IMG/VR virus record: IMGVR_UViG_3300025137_000372
Coordinates: 1-21,016 of that record
Length of the DNA stretch: 21,016 nucleotides
Source of the DNA: a virus
Reading direction: 5' to 3' (one strand)
The notes under the pieces were generated by a model, which saw nothing but the letters and a program-made list of their open reading frames with translations, did no database searches and was not told the DNA's origin. Positions 3,698 to 10,852 of the stretch are shown piece after piece. A program made the position numbers and the translations under genes. Positions within the stretch are counted from its first letter, which is position 1. Every line of letters begins with the position of its first letter.

Positions 3698-5211
3698 TAA
3701 GTGAAAATTTAATTAAACTTAGAGAGTTATACTTTCAAAGAGCAGTACAACAATCTAAAGATAGCTTCCTACATTTTGTAGGTTTATTTGCTCCTACTCT
3801 TGTACCTGATTGGGTAATGGGTAAACATATACAAGTTATCTCTGATAAATTACAAAAGGTTGAGAGTGGTGAAATAAAAAGACTGATGGTCTTCTTACCT
3901 CCACGTTCTTCTAAGTCAGTAATCTGTTCTAAGTTATTTCCTGCATGGTATGTAGGTAGACATCCACAACATGAAATACTGTGTGTCTCACACTCTGACC
4001 AACTGGCTTCAGACTTTGGTAGGTCAGTAAGAGACTTAGTTAACTTTGATTTATTTAATAATGTTTTTCCTAGTGTAAGTTTAAGAAGTGATGTAAGAGC
4101 AGCAGGTAAATGGAAAACAAATGAAGGTGGAACTTATTATGCTGCAGGTGTTAGAAGTCAGATAGCTGGTCGTGGTGCACATATAGCAATCTTAGATGAC
4201 GTAATGTCTGAAGAAGATTCATTCTCTGCAACAGGTAGAAGATATGTAAAAGAGTGGTACCCCTCAGGATTAAGAACTCGTATTATGCCTAATGGTTCAA
4301 TAGTTATTATTAATACTCGTTACCATGAAGATGATTTATGTGGTTGGCTGTTAAGACAAGAATCACAAGTTGAATTAGAAAACAAATGGGAAGTTATAAA
4401 AATACCTGCTTGGGTAGATGAAGATACAAGTAAATTATTAAAGTTACCTGTAGGGTCTTCGTACTTTCCTGAATGGAAATCAAAAGAAGTTTTAAAAAAT
4501 GATGAAGAAGAAATAAAAGCAAGTAATGGTTCACGTTATTGGGAATCATTATATATGCAAAATCCTGTACCTGATGAAGGTGGTCTTATAAAAAAGAAAT
4601 GGATTGAATGGTGGGATTATGATGAACCACCTGAATGTAATTATATTATACAAACATATGATACTGCATTCTCAACAAAGACAACTGCTGACTTTAGTGT
4701 AATACAAACTTGGGGAATCTTTGAAGATATAGAAACAGATTCCAATGGTGTTGAAAGATGGGTATCTAATTTAATTTTATTAGGAAATGAACGAGGAAGA
4801 TTTGATTATCCTACATTAAGAATGAAAGCACAAGAACTCTATGATTATCATAAACCTGATGTATGTATTATAGAAAAGAAGGCAAGTGGACAATCACTAA
4901 TCCAGGACATGCGAAGAGCAGGTCTGCCTGTTTTGGATTATATACCTGATAGAGATAAGACTGCAAGAGTATATGCAGCAACCCCATTAATGGAAGCAGG
5001 GAGAGTCTGGTTGCCAAAAGGCAAAGAATGGAGTGATGATTTATTTAGTGAAGCAATAATGTTTCCTAATGGAAGACATGATGACCAAGTAGATGCAATG
5101 ACAATGGCAATACATTACATGAAAGAGTCTTGGAATTTAACTCATCCAGATGACCCTGATTATGATGAAGGGTATGAAAGAAAAAAAAGAGTTGCATACT
5201 GGAAATTTTAA
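3694..5211 (+). CDS. terL: terminase large subunit (ATPase and nuclease)
   Basis: 505 aa. The packaging motor that translocates DNA into the prohead and cuts the concatemer. The N-terminal ATPase domain shows a Walker A-like loop PPRSSKS (residues 69-75), in place of the more usual PPRHGKS. Walker B is IAILDD (164-169), and the coupling motif IINTRYHEDD lies at 205-214. The C-terminal RNase H-like nuclease domain has the expected acidic residues: Asp323 in TYDTAFS, Glu394 in CIIEKKASG, and Asp464/Asp467 in RHDDQVDAM. Length and motif order match the family of terminases with separate ATPase and Terminase_6C nuclease domains. The start is a GTG overlapping the previous stop (GTGA), which implies translational coupling. 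The missing glycine in Walker A is a known type of variant among phage terminases (PPRS/T-x-KS) and not evidence of inactivity. Confidence 0.95.
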   Translation: MISENLIKLRELYFQRAVQQSKDSFLHFVGLFAPTLVPDWVMGKHIQVISDKLQKVESGEIKRLMVFLPPRSSKSVICSKLFPAWYVGRHPQHEILCVSHSDQLASDFGRSVRDLVNFDLFNNVFPSVSLRSDVRAAGKWKTNEGGTYYAAGVRSQIAGRGAHIAILDDVMSEEDSFSATGRRYVKEWYPSGLRTRIMPNGSIVIINTRYHEDDLCGWLLRQESQVELENKWEVIKIPAWVDEDTSKLLKLPVGSSYFPEWKSKEVLKNDEEEIKASNGSRYWESLYMQNPVPDEGGLIKKKWIEWWDYDEPPECNYIIQTYDTAFSTKTTADFSVIQTWGIFEDIETDSNGVERWVSNLILLGNERGRFDYPTLRMKAQELYDYHKPDVCIIEKKASGQSLIQDMRRAGLPVLDYIPDRDKTARVYAATPLMEAGRVWLPKGKEWSDDLFSEAIMFPNGRHDDQVDAMTMAIHYMKESWNLTHPDDPDYDEGYERKKRVAYWKF

Positions 5212-5250
5212 GTGTATAATATTAACCATTAACAACTGTGAAAGAGTAAT

Positions 5251-7674
5251 ATGGCAACTGAAAAAAATCCCTTTGAACCTATTCCTGATATGGAAGAGAT
5301 TACACAGGACAATATTGAAATAGAAGAACAAGATGTAGCTACAAATCCTGAAAGTGTTATGATGATGGATGATGGTTCAGCAGTAGTAGACCTTACAGGT
5401 AAACCTGCTATGATGTCTGAAGAAGAAATGCAAGGTGGTCATTATGATAACTTAGTACCTTTTTTAGATGAAGCAGAGTTAGATGATATAGCAAGTGAAG
5501 TTATTGAAAAATATACAGCAGATAAATCTTCAAGAGGAGAATGGGAACAAACATTTGAAAGAGGATTTGATTTACTAGGATTAAAATTAAAAGAAACTTC
5601 AGAACCATTTGAAGGTGCATGTACTGCAGTCCACCCACTCTTAATAGAGTCAGCAGTGAAGTTTCAATCTAAAGCATCACAAGAATTATTTCCACCAGGT
5701 GGTCCAGTTAAATCTCAAATAATTGGATTAGAAACAGCAGATAAACAACAACAAGCACAACGTGTTAAACAGTTTATGAATTATCAGATAACTGATGTTA
5801 TGCCTGAATACTTTCATGAGTTTGAAAGAATGTTATTTCATCTGCCTATTATAGGTTCAGCATTTAAAAAGATTTATTATGATGCATCTATAGATAGACC
5901 TTGTTCAGAGTTTGTACCTGTTGACCAGTTCTATGTTTCTTATCATGCATCAGACTTAAGAAAAGCTGATAGATATACACATGTTATTTTAAGAAACCCA
6001 AATGATTTAGCAAAAGATATTGCAGCAGGAGTCTATGAAGATTTAGAATTACCTGAAGCAACTTCAGTTGACCCTACAAGTATGTCAATGAAAGTTGACG
6101 AGATAATGGGTACGTCAGTTCCTGAAGATACTGACCCTCAATATACTTTATTAGAGCAACATTGTTATTTAGATTTACCTGAACCTTATGGTGATGAGGA
6201 AGGAATTGCTTTACCTTATATTGTTACAGTTGAAGAACAATCAAGAAAAGTTTTATCTATAAGAAGAAACTATAATGAAGATGACCCAAAGAAGCAAAAG
6301 AAAATGTTCTTTACTCATTATAAGTTTGTACCTGGTTTTGGTTTTTATGGTTTAGGTCTTATACATTTCTTAGGTAATCTAACTATGACTGCAACTGCAG
6401 CTATGAGAAACTTAGTTGACTCTGGTCAGTTTGCAACATTACCTGCAGGATTTAAAGCTAAAGGTGTAAAGGTAGTTGGTGATAATGAACCATTAGCTCC
6501 TGGTGAATTTAGAGATGTAGAATCTACTGGTATTGATTTAAATAGAGCCATTGTTCCATTACCTTATAAAGAACCTTCTAATACATTATTTCAGATGTTA
6601 GGTTTTATTGCTGGAGCTGGACAAAAATTTGCAGACTCTACTGAAAAAGTAATTAGTGATTCAACTAATTATGGACCAGTAGGTACAACTATGGCATTAC
6701 TAGAAGCATCTAGTAAATTTTTTAGTGCCATACATAAAAGAATACATAACTCTCAGAAAGAAGAGTTTAAGATATTGGCAAGGATTAATTTTGAATCCTT
6801 ACCTGACCAATATCCATATGAAGTTCCTGGTGGAAGTCCTACAATATTTAAACAGGACTTTGATGGTAAGGTTGACGTAATTCCTGTCAGCGACCCAAAC
6901 ATACCATCTAGTGCACATAGATTAATGCTTTCACAGTTGGCATTACAACTCGCTAGTCAAGCACCCCCAGGAAGCTACAATATACAGGCACTTCATAGAA
7001 CTATTTTAGAAGCTGCTAATATGCCTAACTTAGATATGATATTGCCACCACAACAACGACCACAAGCACTTGACCCTGTATCAGATATACAAAATGCAGT
7101 AAAGGGTGTACCTATTGCAGCTTTTCCAGGACAAGACCATATGGCACATATTACAGTTAAGACTGCATACATGTCTGACCCTATGAATGGTGGTAGTCCA
7201 ATTATGCAAAAAGTTAGACCAGTTCTTGAATCAAATATAAAAGAACATATGATTATGAGATACCAAGAACAAATGAATGGAATGGTAAATGGAATGGTAT
7301 CAGGAGTTGCAACTGACCCTGCAACCTTACAACAAGTACAAGCACAAGCTGCTCAACAAATTTCACAAGCTAACCAAGCAATGGGTGTACCTCAATCCCC
7401 AGAACAACAAATGGTTGAACTTGAGAAACAAAGACTTAATTTAGAAGAAGATAAATTAGGTCTTGAAGCATTACAAGAAGCTGCTAGTTTATCTGTTAAA
7501 CAGCAAGAACTTGCACTTAAAGAAGAAGACCAAGGTATTAAAGCATTAAAAGAAGGTGCTGCTCATATCTTAAAACAAACTGAAAGTGAAAAAGATAGAA
7601 AAACTAAAATTGCAGAAACAACAATAAAAACTCTTGGGAAGTTAGCTCAAGAAGAAATAAAAGGAGAAAACTAA
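5251..7674 (+). CDS. portal protein, P22-like, with long coiled-coil tail
   Basis: 807 aa. Forms the dodecameric ring at one vertex of the capsid through which DNA enters and leaves. The start ATG follows GAAAGAG at good spacing. The N-terminal 90 residues are acidic and probably flexible. The core begins with a motif at 119-160, PFEGACTAVHPLL...FQSKASQELFPPGGPVKSQIIG. I associate it with P22 gp1-like portals of marine podovirus-like phages (consensus PFeGAs-v-hPLl-ea-vqfQakA-kELfPpgGPVr). Length is near the P22 portal (about 725) plus an extra C-terminal region. The last 120 residues are Gln/Ala/Glu-rich with a heptad-like pattern, probably a coiled coil comparable to the helical barrel of P22. 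It follows the terminase directly, the usual order. I am confident of portal, less so of the exact subfamily. Confidence 0.88.
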   Translation: MATEKNPFEPIPDMEEITQDNIEIEEQDVATNPESVMMMDDGSAVVDLTGKPAMMSEEEMQGGHYDNLVPFLDEAELDDIASEVIEKYTADKSSRGEWEQTFERGFDLLGLKLKETSEPFEGACTAVHPLLIESAVKFQSKASQELFPPGGPVKSQIIGLETADKQQQAQRVKQFMNYQITDVMPEYFHEFERMLFHLPIIGSAFKKIYYDASIDRPCSEFVPVDQFYVSYHASDLRKADRYTHVILRNPNDLAKDIAAGVYEDLELPEATSVDPTSMSMKVDEIMGTSVPEDTDPQYTLLEQHCYLDLPEPYGDEEGIALPYIVTVEEQSRKVLSIRRNYNEDDPKKQKKMFFTHYKFVPGFGFYGLGLIHFLGNLTMTATAAMRNLVDSGQFATLPAGFKAKGVKVVGDNEPLAPGEFRDVESTGIDLNRAIVPLPYKEPSNTLFQMLGFIAGAGQKFADSTEKVISDSTNYGPVGTTMALLEASSKFFSAIHKRIHNSQKEEFKILARINFESLPDQYPYEVPGGSPTIFKQDFDGKVDVIPVSDPNIPSSAHRLMLSQLALQLASQAPPGSYNIQALHRTILEAANMPNLDMILPPQQRPQALDPVSDIQNAVKGVPIAAFPGQDHMAHITVKTAYMSDPMNGGSPIMQKVRPVLESNIKEHMIMRYQEQMNGMVNGMVSGVATDPATLQQVQAQAAQQISQANQAMGVPQSPEQQMVELEKQRLNLEEDKLGLEALQEAASLSVKQQELALKEEDQGIKALKEGAAHILKQTESEKDRKTKIAETTIKTLGKLAQEEIKGEN

Positions 7675-7675
7675 T

Positions 7676-7837
7676 ATGAATAATAAACCAATTATAAGTG
7701 GTCCAGGACCAGATACTTTTGGAGACTCAAGTAAATTAACAACTGAAAACTTTTCTATTAGAGCAAAGAAAGCTGTTAAGAGACAAGACCCAGGCTATGC
7801 TTATCAACCAGCAGGTGGTAGTAAAGTAAAAGGTTAA
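7676..7837 (+). CDS. small Gly/Lys-rich protein, 53 aa
   Basis: ATG 7676 lies one base after the portal stop and has a strong AAAGGAG ribosome binding site inside the end of the portal gene. The protein starts MNNKPIISGPGPDTFGD and ends YAYQPAGGSKVKG. It is polar, with no hydrophobic segment and no recognisable domain. The strong ribosome binding site and tight spacing are the evidence for expression. It is the first of a run of very short genes between portal and scaffold, which in related phages I would expect to be minor virion or assembly proteins (inference). Confidence 0.7.
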   Translation: MNNKPIISGPGPDTFGDSSKLTTENFSIRAKKAVKRQDPGYAYQPAGGSKVKG

Positions 7838-7844
7838 ATTATTT

Positions 7845-8048
7845 ATGGACAATATTCTAAAAGAAATTGGACATGAAATAGATAAAGAAATAAGTCAGAT
7901 TCAAGTAATGTTAGGGGATGGAGTCTGTGAGGATTATGCCCAATATAAACAAATGGTAGGTTCAATAGTAGGTTTAAAAAAATCTAAAGAACTTATTAAA
8001 ACAATATATACTAACATGATAAATGGAGATGATGATGCAGACGATTAA
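7845..8048 (+). CDS. conserved small helical protein, 67 aa
   Basis: It begins MDNILKEIGHEIDKEISQ and contains the stretch DYAQYKQMVGSIVGLKKSKELI, ending in an acidic GDDDADD tail. It is probably all-helical. Short proteins with a YxxYK-x-vGxi-GL core sit beside portal genes in other phages as I remember them, but no function is known. The only ribosome binding candidate is AAAGG about 12 bases upstream of ATG 7845, inside the end of the preceding gene. It overlaps the start of the GroES-like gene by 14 bases if that gene starts at 8035. Confidence 0.75.
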   Translation: MDNILKEIGHEIDKEISQIQVMLGDGVCEDYAQYKQMVGSIVGLKKSKELIKTIYTNMINGDDDADD

Positions 8049-8451
8049 AATGCCACAAGCAATTAAAAATGATAAATGGACTAACAAAGATGAATTACCT
8101 GACCCTACAATATTACCAGAGTTACCAGGTTACCATGTACTGGTTCGCCCTGTTTCAATAAAAGATAAAACTAAAGGTGGTATTATGCTACCTGAATCTG
8201 TTAAAAGTGATATTGCTTATTTAACAACAGTAGGTAGAGTATTAAAGATAGGAGATATAGCATATAAAGATAATGATAAATTTCCTAATGGACCTTGGTG
8301 TAAAATAGGTGACCATGTATGTTATGGTAAACACACAGGTCAAAAACTTTTATATAAAGGAGTAAGACTTATATTGTTATTTGATGACCAAATAATTATG
8401 AGAGTACAAAATCCTAAAGATTTAGATACAACTTATAACTTATCTAATTAA
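8035..8451 (+). CDS. GroES-like co-chaperonin
   Basis: 138 aa from ATG 8035. Other in-frame ATGs lie at 8023, 8029, 8032 and 8050; 8035 is preferred because GGAG at 8025-8028 is six bases upstream. The core matches the Cpn10 fold: a first strand GYHVLVRP, a mobile-loop-like segment KTKGGIMLPES that resembles the GGIVL loop contacting GroEL, then VGRVLKIGD, IGDHVCYGKHTGQKL and the closing ILLFDDQIIMRV strand. Phage GroES homologues such as T4 gp31 work with host GroEL to fold the major capsid protein. Here the gene lies in the head module, upstream of the scaffold and capsid, which fits that job. The protein is longer than host GroES (about 95 aa), with an extended N-terminus and some inserted loops. 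It probably replaces host GroES on host GroEL (inference). Confidence 0.9.
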   Translation: MQTIKMPQAIKNDKWTNKDELPDPTILPELPGYHVLVRPVSIKDKTKGGIMLPESVKSDIAYLTTVGRVLKIGDIAYKDNDKFPNGPWCKIGDHVCYGKHTGQKLLYKGVRLILLFDDQIIMRVQNPKDLDTTYNLSN

Positions 8452-8452
8452 T

Positions 8453-8650
8453 ATGAAAGAAAAATTAAAACAAGCCTTTCTGTCTCATGCAGATGGTCAT
8501 GTTAAAAAACATGTTGCAAATGTTGAAGTGTTATTAAATAATCCTATGGGTATAGCTCAACATGGTGACATACTTACTGAAGTTGAAAAAGAACTTGAAG
8601 AAGTAGCGAAGTACGAAGATTTAATTAATGTAATGAATAAATATTTTTAA
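8453..8650 (+). CDS. conserved small phage protein, 65 aa
   Basis: Starts one base after the GroES-like stop. The sequence is helical and amphipathic, with a histidine-rich N-terminal half (HADGHVKKHVANVEVLLNN) and an acidic segment (EVEKELEEVAKYEDLINV), ending MNKYF. I recall a similar short family (HI-KHk-NVevyL-NpvGigeH-d) in marine T4-like and T7-like phages, with no known function. There is no obvious ribosome binding site, so coupling to the upstream gene is likely. Confidence 0.75.
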   Translation: MKEKLKQAFLSHADGHVKKHVANVEVLLNNPMGIAQHGDILTEVEKELEEVAKYEDLINVMNKYF

Positions 8651-8662
8651 AGGAGTAGTATT

Positions 8663-8791
8663 ATGTTATTAACTAAAAAAATAATAAAGTTCTCTAACAC
8701 ATATTTTATAAAAATTCCTGAAGCTATGAAAGGTTTATGGGATTTATCTGAAAATCGTTGGGGATATAAAAAGGTAAAAAATAATGACTAA
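8663..8791 (+). CDS. small basic protein, 42 aa
   Basis: ATG 8663 is preceded by AAGGAG at ideal spacing (8650-8655). The protein reads MLLTKKIIKFSNTYF and continues with a Trp-containing segment GLWDLSENRWGYKK. Its stop (8789-8791) overlaps the start of the next gene by eight bases. No family is recognised. The ribosome binding site and overlap make it likely to be translated despite its length. Confidence 0.65.
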   Translation: MLLTKKIIKFSNTYFIKIPEAMKGLWDLSENRWGYKKVKNND

Positions 8792-9041
8792 ACTATGTGC
8801 AAGGGGGAAAAATGCTGCGAAACGTAAATTTAAAGTTTATCCAAGTGCGTATGCAAATGCGTATGCTTCTAAAATCTGTGCAGGAAAAATTAAAGACCCT
8901 AGTGGAAAAAAGAAAAAAGATTGGAAAGGCTCTGCAAAAAAAATGTCTTCTGGTAAAACAGTGGGTAAATCAAAAGGTAAAGTTGCTAGGGGTTGTGGTG
9001 CAATTATTCCTACTAGAAAGAAAACAACCAAGTATACTTAA
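8784..9041 (+). CDS. small basic phage protein with YPSAYANAYA motif, 85 aa
   Basis: Lysine-rich, predicted pI very high. Two marks are recognisable: KFKVYPSAYANAYASKICAGKI near residues 15-36, and a C-terminal ARGCGAIIPTRKKTTKYT. Both motifs recur, from memory, in small basic proteins of marine phages and in some bacterial and giant-virus proteins, sometimes as tails on larger virion proteins. The function is unknown. Lysine/glycine content and single Cys residues before and after (C5, C32, C71) suggest nucleic-acid or surface interaction rather than an enzyme. Its reading frame is supported over the overlapping +2 frame (8797-9078) by these motifs. Confidence 0.8.
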   Translation: MTKLCARGKNAAKRKFKVYPSAYANAYASKICAGKIKDPSGKKKKDWKGSAKKMSSGKTVGKSKGKVARGCGAIIPTRKKTTKYT

Positions 9042-9070
9042 ATTTAGAAAAAGACCTAAGTTAAAAGATG

Positions 9071-9166
9071 ATGAATAAATATACACAAAGACAATGGGAT
9101 AGAACTGTAGGTTATGGTAAAGTTCCAGATAAATATAAATTAAAAGAAGAAAAAAAGAATGGCTAA
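9071..9166 (+). CDS. short basic protein, 31 aa
   Basis: MNKYTQRQWDRTVGYGKVPD followed by a lysine-rich tail. An in-frame ATG immediately upstream (9068) is also possible. The stop overlaps the next start by eight bases, the same junction as at 8784-8791. The evidence is position and overlap only, plus the absence of a better use for this stretch. There is no strong ribosome binding site. Confidence 0.5.
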   Translation: MNKYTQRQWDRTVGYGKVPDKYKLKEEKKNG

Positions 9167-9431
9167 AAAGGGTGGACTTAAAAAATGGTTTAAAGAAGAT
9201 TGGGTAGATATATCTACAGGTAAACCATGTGGCAGAAAATCTGCTAAGTCTTCAAAAAGAAAATATCCAGTCTGTAGACCTAAGGCAGTTGCAAATAAAA
9301 TGACTGCTTCACAAAAGTCATCTGCAGTTAAAAGAAAAAGAAATAAAAGTAATGCTGGACCTAAACCAACTTCCATAAAGTACCCTATTAGTGCAAGTGG
9401 GAGGAAACAAAAAACAAGAAGGAAAACATAA
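9159..9431 (+). CDS. small basic phage protein (KKWFKEDWVDISTGKPCGR family), 90 aa
   Basis: It begins MAKKGGLKKWFKEDWVDIST and has a GKPCGRKSAKSSKRKYPVCRP segment, then a Lys/Ser-rich tail ending RKQKTRRKT. The combination W-(K/V)-DV/I-tGKPCGR...YPxCRP is a pattern I have seen in a widespread short family (possibly the one named DUF5872) in marine phages, giant viruses and bacteria; the accession is from memory. The two Cys (in PCGR and VCRP) are the conserved ones. The role is unknown. Its very high positive charge suggests DNA or RNA binding. It overlaps the next gene by one base (TAATG). Confidence 0.8.
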   Translation: MAKKGGLKKWFKEDWVDISTGKPCGRKSAKSSKRKYPVCRPKAVANKMTASQKSSAVKRKRNKSNAGPKPTSIKYPISASGRKQKTRRKT

Positions 9432-9889
9432 TGATAGACCCATTTACAGCCTTTGCAGCATTAAAAGCTGCCAGTAGTAGTATTTCTACTGCTATAAAAG
9501 TTGGTAAAGATTTAACTTCAATGGGTGGTGCAGTTTCTAAGTGGGCAAAAGCTGAAGCTAGTCTACAAGTAGTTGCTAATCATAAGCCAGGAATGTTTGG
9601 AAAATTAACTGGTGTTGAGCAGAATGCTATTGATGCTCATTTTAGAAACGAAGAAGCTAAAAGACTTCGTGATGAAATGAGAGAACTATTTGTTCTTTAT
9701 GGTTCTCCAGGTCAATGGGATAGATTGCAAAGTGAGATTGCTGCTGAAAGAGCACGTCAAGCTGCTGCAGTTAAAGAACAACTACGAAAGCAAAAGTTAC
9801 GACATAATATTATTATAGGTATTGTGTTAGGAATTATTGGTTTTGGTTTAATAACTTTAGAAGTAATGTACTTGAAAGGAATGTTATAA
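9431..9889 (+). CDS. predicted C-terminally membrane-anchored phage protein, 152 aa
   Basis: The protein starts MIDPFTAFAALKAASSSIS and continues with a helical, charged middle (residues 40-125, rich in Ala, Glu, Arg and Lys, probably coiled coil). It ends in one strong hydrophobic helix, NIIIGIVLGIIGFGLITLEVM (about 126-146). A family with the same N-terminus (MIDPfTAyAa), long helix and C-terminal membrane helix occurs, as I recall, in T7-like and T4-like marine cyanophages near structural genes, function unknown. It could be an ejected or membrane-interacting virion protein, or a lysis-related one. The start overlaps the preceding stop (TAATG). Confidence 0.8.
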   Translation: MIDPFTAFAALKAASSSISTAIKVGKDLTSMGGAVSKWAKAEASLQVVANHKPGMFGKLTGVEQNAIDAHFRNEEAKRLRDEMRELFVLYGSPGQWDRLQSEIAAERARQAAAVKEQLRKQKLRHNIIIGIVLGIIGFGLITLEVMYLKGML

Positions 9890-10002
9890 TGAAGAAATCT
9901 AAAATGGGTTATGCTGGTGGCAAGAAAGTTAAAATGGGATATGCTGGTGGTAAAAAAGTTAAGATGATGAATGCAGGTGGAATTATTTCAGGTCCTAAAT
10001 GA
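9889..10002 (+). CDS. 37-aa Gly/Lys repeat peptide (KMGYAGGKKV repeats)
   Basis: ATG 9889 overlaps the upstream stop by one base, with AAAGGA nine bases before it. The stop TGA overlaps the next ATG in an ATGA junction. The peptide contains a decamer KMGYAGGKKV twice, followed by a third degenerate copy, KMMNAGG, then a short IISGPK tail. The DNA has a 30-base tandem repeat to match (about 9901-9960). Short Lys/Gly peptides with a repeated K-M-x-x-GG pattern are common beside head genes of marine phages in my recollection. Being between two well-supported genes with overlapping codons it is probably translated. Function unknown. Confidence 0.65.
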   Translation: MKKSKMGYAGGKKVKMGYAGGKKVKMMNAGGIISGPK

Positions 10003-10667
10003 GTGAACTAATATCCAACATACCTTTTTTTAGGTGTTGGGTAAGGAAGGAGTTTACTCATAGTCATCAAAAATATCATGGGGAATATTTACATGGACTA
10101 GCAATTGCAGTTAATTGTATGCCTGATAGATGTTTAAGTTTCCAAGTTGTATTTACAGGTTGTGAAGCTGAAGAAAAAAATTTACATGGTGGTGCTATGT
10201 GGGCACGAATGCCAATCACAGGTTTAATAGGTGATATACCTTTAGATGAATGGACACCTCCTATGGAAACACACTATGCTCAACCTTGGGATTGTCCAAG
10301 TCATAATCATAGTGTGATTGTTATGGACAGAGTTAGTTCAAGTCCTTGGTTATGTAAAGTAAATGGAGAATTTTATACTGGTAAATATTATTTTACTGTA
10401 GACTTTACAGGTAATGCAGTGGCAGATGACCCTGCACAACATAAACAATCTCATGTATTACATTTAACTTCAGGACCATATAAAGGTGCAATGGTAGCTT
10501 TACCTAATAATAGAGTTAGAGTTACAAGTCCTGCAATGTGGTCAGCAGGTGAAGGTGCTCCAGATTTTATACCTTCACAATATAAACATACTGCTGAATG
10601 TCATGATGATTATATGGATGTTAATAAAACATTTGATAATTTATATAATGGTAAAAATAAAAAATGA
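9999..10667 (+). CDS. conserved marine-phage protein, 222 aa
   Basis: Begins MSELISNIPFFRCWVRKEFT, with later stretches WARMPI, WDCPSHNHSV, KYYFTVDF, DPAQHKQSHVLHL, and NNRVR near the C-terminus. It matches from memory a family in cyanophages and other marine phages with the same order of features (IPFFrfWvRKEF, vWWRMP, WDCfSyh-sV, GEYLFTVDw, pgQHKcgHfi-L, qPNNRv). The function is not known to me. The pattern of Trp, His, Cys and Asp suggests a compact beta-rich globular domain. It has no signal peptide or membrane helix. It is flanked by ATGA junctions on both sides, in the block between portal and scaffold, so a virion or assembly role is likely (inference). Confidence 0.85.
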   Translation: MSELISNIPFFRCWVRKEFTHSHQKYHGEYLHGLAIAVNCMPDRCLSFQVVFTGCEAEEKNLHGGAMWARMPITGLIGDIPLDEWTPPMETHYAQPWDCPSHNHSVIVMDRVSSSPWLCKVNGEFYTGKYYFTVDFTGNAVADDPAQHKQSHVLHLTSGPYKGAMVALPNNRVRVTSPAMWSAGEGAPDFIPSQYKHTAECHDDYMDVNKTFDNLYNGKNKK

Positions 10668-10768
10668 ATGAAAGAACAGTTAAAGGTGTAGTTGCTGCAT
10701 TAAAGAAAGCATCAAAGGCACATGCAGCACAAGCTAAAAAATTAGAAAAGATGTTAAATAAAAAATAA
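10664..10768 (+). CDS. small basic helical protein, 34 aa
   Basis: It reads MNERTVKGVVAALKKASKAH and continues as a lysine-rich amphipathic helix ending KMLNKK. ATG 10664 overlaps the upstream stop (ATGA). A short family KGVvkALrKASkaHakQA is, I believe, present at the same position in several marine phages. It is wholly helical and positively charged. The adjacent acidic scaffold suggests a possible partner, but this is inference. Confidence 0.65.
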   Translation: MNERTVKGVVAALKKASKAHAAQAKKLEKMLNKK

Positions 10769-10786
10769 CTCTTGTATCTCAAAGGG

Positions 10787-10852
10787 TTGTATAGTATTAT
10801 AAATACTTTATAACTTTACGTAATCGTTTGGTTCGTAACAAATGGAGATAAT
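10787..10852 (+). promoter_or_regulatory. candidate promoter and leader before the scaffold gene
   Basis: This 84-base gap (10769-10852) is the largest between rightward genes. TTGTAT (10787-10792), a 16-base spacer and TATAAC (10809-10814) make a fair sigma70-like promoter. The spacer is filled by an inverted repeat AGTAT-TATAA-ATACT (10793-10807). TTGTAT also occurs 15 bases upstream. GGAG precedes the ATG at 10853. This would allow extra capsid and scaffold mRNA. Confidence 0.45.

Noticed and set aside
8797-9078. Plus-strand frame of 93 codons overlapping the 8784-9041 gene
   Set aside because: The overlapping 8784 frame has recognisable family motifs (YPSAYANAYA, ARGCGA) and a coupled start. 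The other frame is low-complexity lysine/valine and has no ribosome binding site.
3653-10838. Shared 12-base word TTGGTTCGTAAC at about 3653 and 10828
   Set aside because: Only two copies, one inside a coding frame. Shared 12-base words by chance are expected several times in a sequence of this length.
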